Origin: Pythium myriotylum
Taxonomy: Eukaryota; Oomycota; Peronosporomycetes; Pythiales; Pythiaceae
Assembly: GCA_023091665.1 (NCBI GenBank)
Contig: JALJCQ010000024.1
Location: 682,001-746,000, forward strand
Direction: 5' to 3'
DNA: 64,000 nucleotides
Below the pieces are notes generated by a model. The model was not told the DNA's origin. It saw nothing but the letters and a program-made list of their open reading frames with translations, and did not search any database. Shown here in pieces: positions 61,090 to 64,000 of the stretch. Numbering within the stretch: position 1 is the stretch's first letter; every line of letters begins with the position of its first letter. The position numbers were made by a program, and so were the translations under genes.

Positions 61090-61683
61090 ATGCGCTTGCT
61101 CACACTCGCCTTCCCAGTCGTTTTGGCGGTTTCTGCCATCTCCGTCTCGCACAGTGCGCAATGCTCGAATGAGCAAGCGAAAGCGTCGTCGACTGAGGAT
61201 CCAGCATTCGCGAAAGCCTGTCCGTCACTAGCGGCGAATATTTCCAACGATCTCTACGAGCCACTCTCAGAAGGGAACGCGCTCACTGCGGAGAACCTCA
61301 AGGCTATTGAGTCCTGCAAGGATTCCGCTTGCGTCCAGTACCTAAGTGCACTCCCCAGCCAGCTTCCCGAGTGCGAAACGGGTCCCATGAATCCGAGATC
61401 GGTCTTCCAGATCCTCGCACAGCTCTGCACGAGCTTTGGCAGTGGGAACAGCAGTGTCGCCAGTTCGAACGAGATCGTCAAGGACATTGCCAAGAACATC
61501 ACGCAATGGTCGCAGTTCGGCGGCCTGGGACCACAGCTGAACGTGTCCGGTGCTGACTCAGTCACGACATCTCCACCGACGACCGTGCCGACAGCCACGC
61601 CCAAGTCCCACGCAACGTTGGTGGCGGTCGCGAGTGTCTCCACGCTCGCATCTGCCGCCGCCGCCGCTGTCTTTCTGCCGTAA
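61090..61683 (+). CDS. Elicitin-like protein
   Basis: 197 aa from the start at 61090 (MRLLTLAFPVVLAVSAISVS). Cysteines at 25, 44, 76, 81, 95 and 113. Short stalk (TTSPPTTVPTATPK) and a hydrophobic Ala-rich tail. More divergent than its neighbours between cysteines 5 and 6 (ETGPMNPRSVFQILAQL). Confidence 0.88.
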   Translation: MRLLTLAFPVVLAVSAISVSHSAQCSNEQAKASSTEDPAFAKACPSLAANISNDLYEPLSEGNALTAENLKAIESCKDSACVQYLSALPSQLPECETGPMNPRSVFQILAQLCTSFGSGNSSVASSNEIVKDIAKNITQWSQFGGLGPQLNVSGADSVTTSPPTTVPTATPKSHATLVAVASVSTLASAAAAAVFLP

Positions 61684-62133
61684 CTCGCCATCCACGCCCC
61701 ACGCATTTTGTCCGTCGTCGGACAGGCCAACGTTGCATGTCCATCAGTCGAATGCAGGCGGACCCATGAGCGAGCGGGCAGCGGAGCTCACTGGATGCCC
61801 GCCTCGTGTCAACCTGCACCCGTGCGAACTGTCTTTCCCTCTCAAAACCGTTCCAAAAATACCATATCCAACCATGACCTCTTCATCTACTCACATATAT
61901 GTACTCTCTATTATTGGTAATTACCATTATAGACGCCAATTCCCGCCTGTAGCCTGCTCGGAAACCAGCTGGGAGATCTCTTCCCGGGCTCTCCGACAAG
62001 CCGGACGACAAGACTCGTCCACCAGCTGACGGGCTCTTCCTCTCGCTCCTGGTGCATGCACGCCGCCTCTACGCCTTTCGCCACATGCCGCGCGCCGTCA
62101 CCGACCCCCTCGACTAGGAACTCTGGTTTGCGC

Positions 62134-62150
62134 GCCTTCATTCGCTGACC
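62134..62150 (+). promoter_or_regulatory. Weak initiator-like element
   Basis: GCCTTCATTCGCTGACC directly precedes the ATG at 62151; only the TTCATTC core fits the Inr consensus. Confidence 0.3.
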
Positions 62151-62816
62151 ATGAAGCTCTCGCTCGCCGCCGCTCTTCTCGTGGCCGCGCCGCTCGCCAC
62201 GCACGCGGCCGAGTGCTCGCCGCAGCAGCAGGCCGCCGCCAACGTGCTCGGCCAAGACGCCGACTTCGAGAAGGCGTGCTCGGACGTGTTCAACGCCGAC
62301 CCCAAGAACAGCGCGCCGCTCGTGACGCTCAACGCGACGACGCTCGCGCAGCTCGCGCAGCTCGCGCCCTGCAAGCAGCCGTCCTGTGCCACGTACCTCA
62401 AGTCCAAGATTGAGAAGATCCCGGACTGCGAGATCTCGGGCGTCAACGCGCGTCTCGTATTCAAGACCATTGCCGACTACTGTGGTAACGAGACCGTGCG
62501 GCCCAAGGACCTGGGCTCCGGGGCGAGCGTCGAGAATGGCAAGCTCGTCGGCTCGTCATCGGCATCCTCGGCGTCGTCAGCCGGCTCCAGCTCGAGCTCA
62601 GGCTCCGCTAGTGCTGGCGTGGTTATCGTCACCAAGGACAAGACGACACCCAACAAGCAGGGCGCCACGACGGTGGGCGACTCGGATAACGACGCCAAGA
62701 AGAAGAACGAGGAGAAGGTCACGAACGCCAACACCAAGTCGGACGCCAACAGCGCCATCTACGCTGGCGCCACTGCGATTGTGGCTGGTGCGCTGCTGTC
62801 AGTTTTGATTATGTAG
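62151..62816 (+). CDS. Elicitin-like protein with Lys-rich C-terminal region
   Basis: 221 aa. Signal peptide MKLSLAAALLVAAPLATHAA. Cysteines at 22, 43, 74, 79, 93 and 111. A Ser-rich stretch (SSSASSASSAGSSSSS) is followed by an unusual Lys/Asn/Asp-rich segment (DSDNDAKKKNEEKVTNANTK) before the hydrophobic tail (YAGATAIVAGALLSVLIM). The charged segment distinguishes it from the Thr/Pro stalks of its neighbours. Confidence 0.9.
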   Translation: MKLSLAAALLVAAPLATHAAECSPQQQAAANVLGQDADFEKACSDVFNADPKNSAPLVTLNATTLAQLAQLAPCKQPSCATYLKSKIEKIPDCEISGVNARLVFKTIADYCGNETVRPKDLGSGASVENGKLVGSSSASSASSAGSSSSSGSASAGVVIVTKDKTTPNKQGATTVGDSDNDAKKKNEEKVTNANTKSDANSAIYAGATAIVAGALLSVLIM

Positions 62817-63839
62817 GTGGAGAGCAGTTTCAAAGTAGTGAGTTTATCAATCCAGTGCAGTGCGAGTGTGGTGTTGTTCTTTCGATCAATCTCGCGTCTG
62901 TTTTTCACTCCGAGCCAGACGCCCATACGTTGGGGGAAGACGTTGAGCGACTCGTACGATTCCAGAAGGATACTGCCGACTGACTACTCCGTGATACATC
63001 CAAGACTAGTTGGCAGTCTACACCCACCGCTGGAAATATTCACCGGCGGGTGTAAAGACACCTGCAAGCTGTCGCACGACCTGTCCTCGCATCCGTTCGG
63101 TCAGCGAGTACAGTATCCCAGGGCTCTGACGTGGTAATGTCATGACAAGTGCACCCGTTCGTTTGCCCGAGAACAGTGGATACTTTATCAATTGTCACAG
63201 CTTCCCACACCCACGGCTTTCACCACCCTTGGTCCAAGTTTTCTGATGTGCAAGAAGTTTTGCCGTGTTTTGCATGCAAAAATTCGACTCGAGATCTTTT
63301 CTTGCATCACATTCGTCTCATGCTCCCGCGAATCTAATCGGGAAACGCTGCTGGCCGCTCTCCGCGCAAATAAGGAGTCGATGGTGCCGTGACACTTCAA
63401 GACTCGCGGCTGAGACACTGGGAATATGGACTGGCTCACTCCGGGAAGCTTCTTCAGCCCATACTCAACCGAAGTCTCGGCCACGACGGTAACCCGAGAT
63501 GTATGATATGTCTGGGTTGCAACAGAGGACAATCAGTGAGATGCTAGTCACTTTGTGAATTGCCTCCCCCGTGGGTTCAGTTGCTTGCGAGTATCTACGA
63601 AGACTTGCTGGAACAATAAGCCCGTGAGACGTGCGCGAAATCGCGATGCGTCAAAGGCTGTGCGATGACAAACCGAGAGCCCTCTCTCTCTGCCTCCCAC
63701 GATCTCTCTTCTCTGTTCCGCAAATGAAGGCGTCGGTCGAGATTTGCGCACGGAGATGCAACTGACGTTGCTTCACTCACTCTTCGATTCACTCGACACA
63801 GCTCAAACAGCCTCCGCCTTCAAGCACCCTCTCATCACA
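62817..63839. other. Intergenic, no gene seen
   Basis: 1 kb upstream of the last elicitin-like gene. Short frames on both strands, none recognisable. Confidence 0.5.
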
Positions 63840-64000
63840 ATGCAGCTCCGCACAATCATCTTCGCCGCTGCGGTCGTCGCCGCCACTTACGCACCCGCTT
63901 CCTACGCTGCCGAATGCACTGATGCGCAGCTGAAGGAGCTCGAGAAGCTCGAGGACGATCCGGCTGAGGACAAGGCTTGTCCGTCCAGCGGTGCCGACTC
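63840..64000 (+). CDS. Elicitin-like protein, 3' partial
   Basis: The frame opens at 63840 with a signal peptide (MQLRTIIFAAAVVAATYAPA, cleavage near SYAA) and runs off the window. Two elicitin cysteines are visible at 26 and 47, the second in the KACPS context shared with the genes at 60157 and 61090. It shows that the cluster continues beyond this window. Confidence 0.8.
   Translation, partial: MQLRTIIFAAAVVAATYAPASYAAECTDAQLKELEKLEDDPAEDKACPSSGAD

Overview
The window is nuclear DNA of an oomycete, most likely Peronosporales or Pythiales sensu lato. The evidence is a run of nine elicitin-like secreted proteins, a multi-PAN secreted protein, short 55-90 nt GT-AG introns, GC-rich coding sequence, short intergenic gaps, initiator-like sequences just upstream of several ATGs, and a homologue of the ciliary dynein-assembly factor ZMYND10, which implies flagellated zoospores. 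The species cannot be fixed from the sequence alone. All intron positions are inferred from splice motifs and frame, not from transcripts.

Layout. (1) 2-7783 (+): most of a giant DUF3638/DUF3645-type protein, cut by the window edge. (2) 8.1-34.1 kb: a dynamic region in which two gene families alternate. One is a family of cytoplasmic F-box proteins with a C-terminal LamG-like jelly roll (six intact genes here including a duplicate pair, one pseudogene, one fragment, and a further intact gene at 51-52 kb). The other is zeta-crystallin-like NADPH:quinone oxidoreductases (five intact genes, two decayed copies, one 3' fragment). A secreted four-PAN protein and a duplicated secreted/membrane protein gene are interspersed. 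This region holds an apparently perfect inverted repeat with 2,693 bp arms (21443-24135 and 28146-30838), a recent-looking gene-conversion patch between two oxidoreductases, and several short dispersed repeats. (3) 36-44 kb: an acetoacetate-decarboxylase-like gene, an oomycete multi-pass membrane protein with a decayed paralogue, and a divergent pair of Ctr-type copper transporters, one with a CPVCGM metal-site region in its N-terminal part. (4) 43.7-51.2 kb: conserved housekeeping genes, namely ATG13 (autophagy), a two-MA3-domain PDCD4-like protein, and a ZMYND10 homologue without the MYND finger. (5) 52.4-64 kb: nine elicitin-like genes, all but one on the + strand, most with a Thr/Ser/Pro-rich stalk and a hydrophobic C-terminus suggesting a GPI anchor; the last is cut by the window end.

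How the parts relate. The elicitin-like cluster and the PAN protein are surface or secreted proteins at the host/environment interface. The F-box/LamG family looks like an expanded set of SCF substrate receptors with a carbohydrate- or protein-binding jelly roll. It is interleaved with oxidoreductase paralogues, and ectopic recombination among those paralogues appears to have shaped the region. No rRNA, tRNA, CRISPR array or complete transposon was found.
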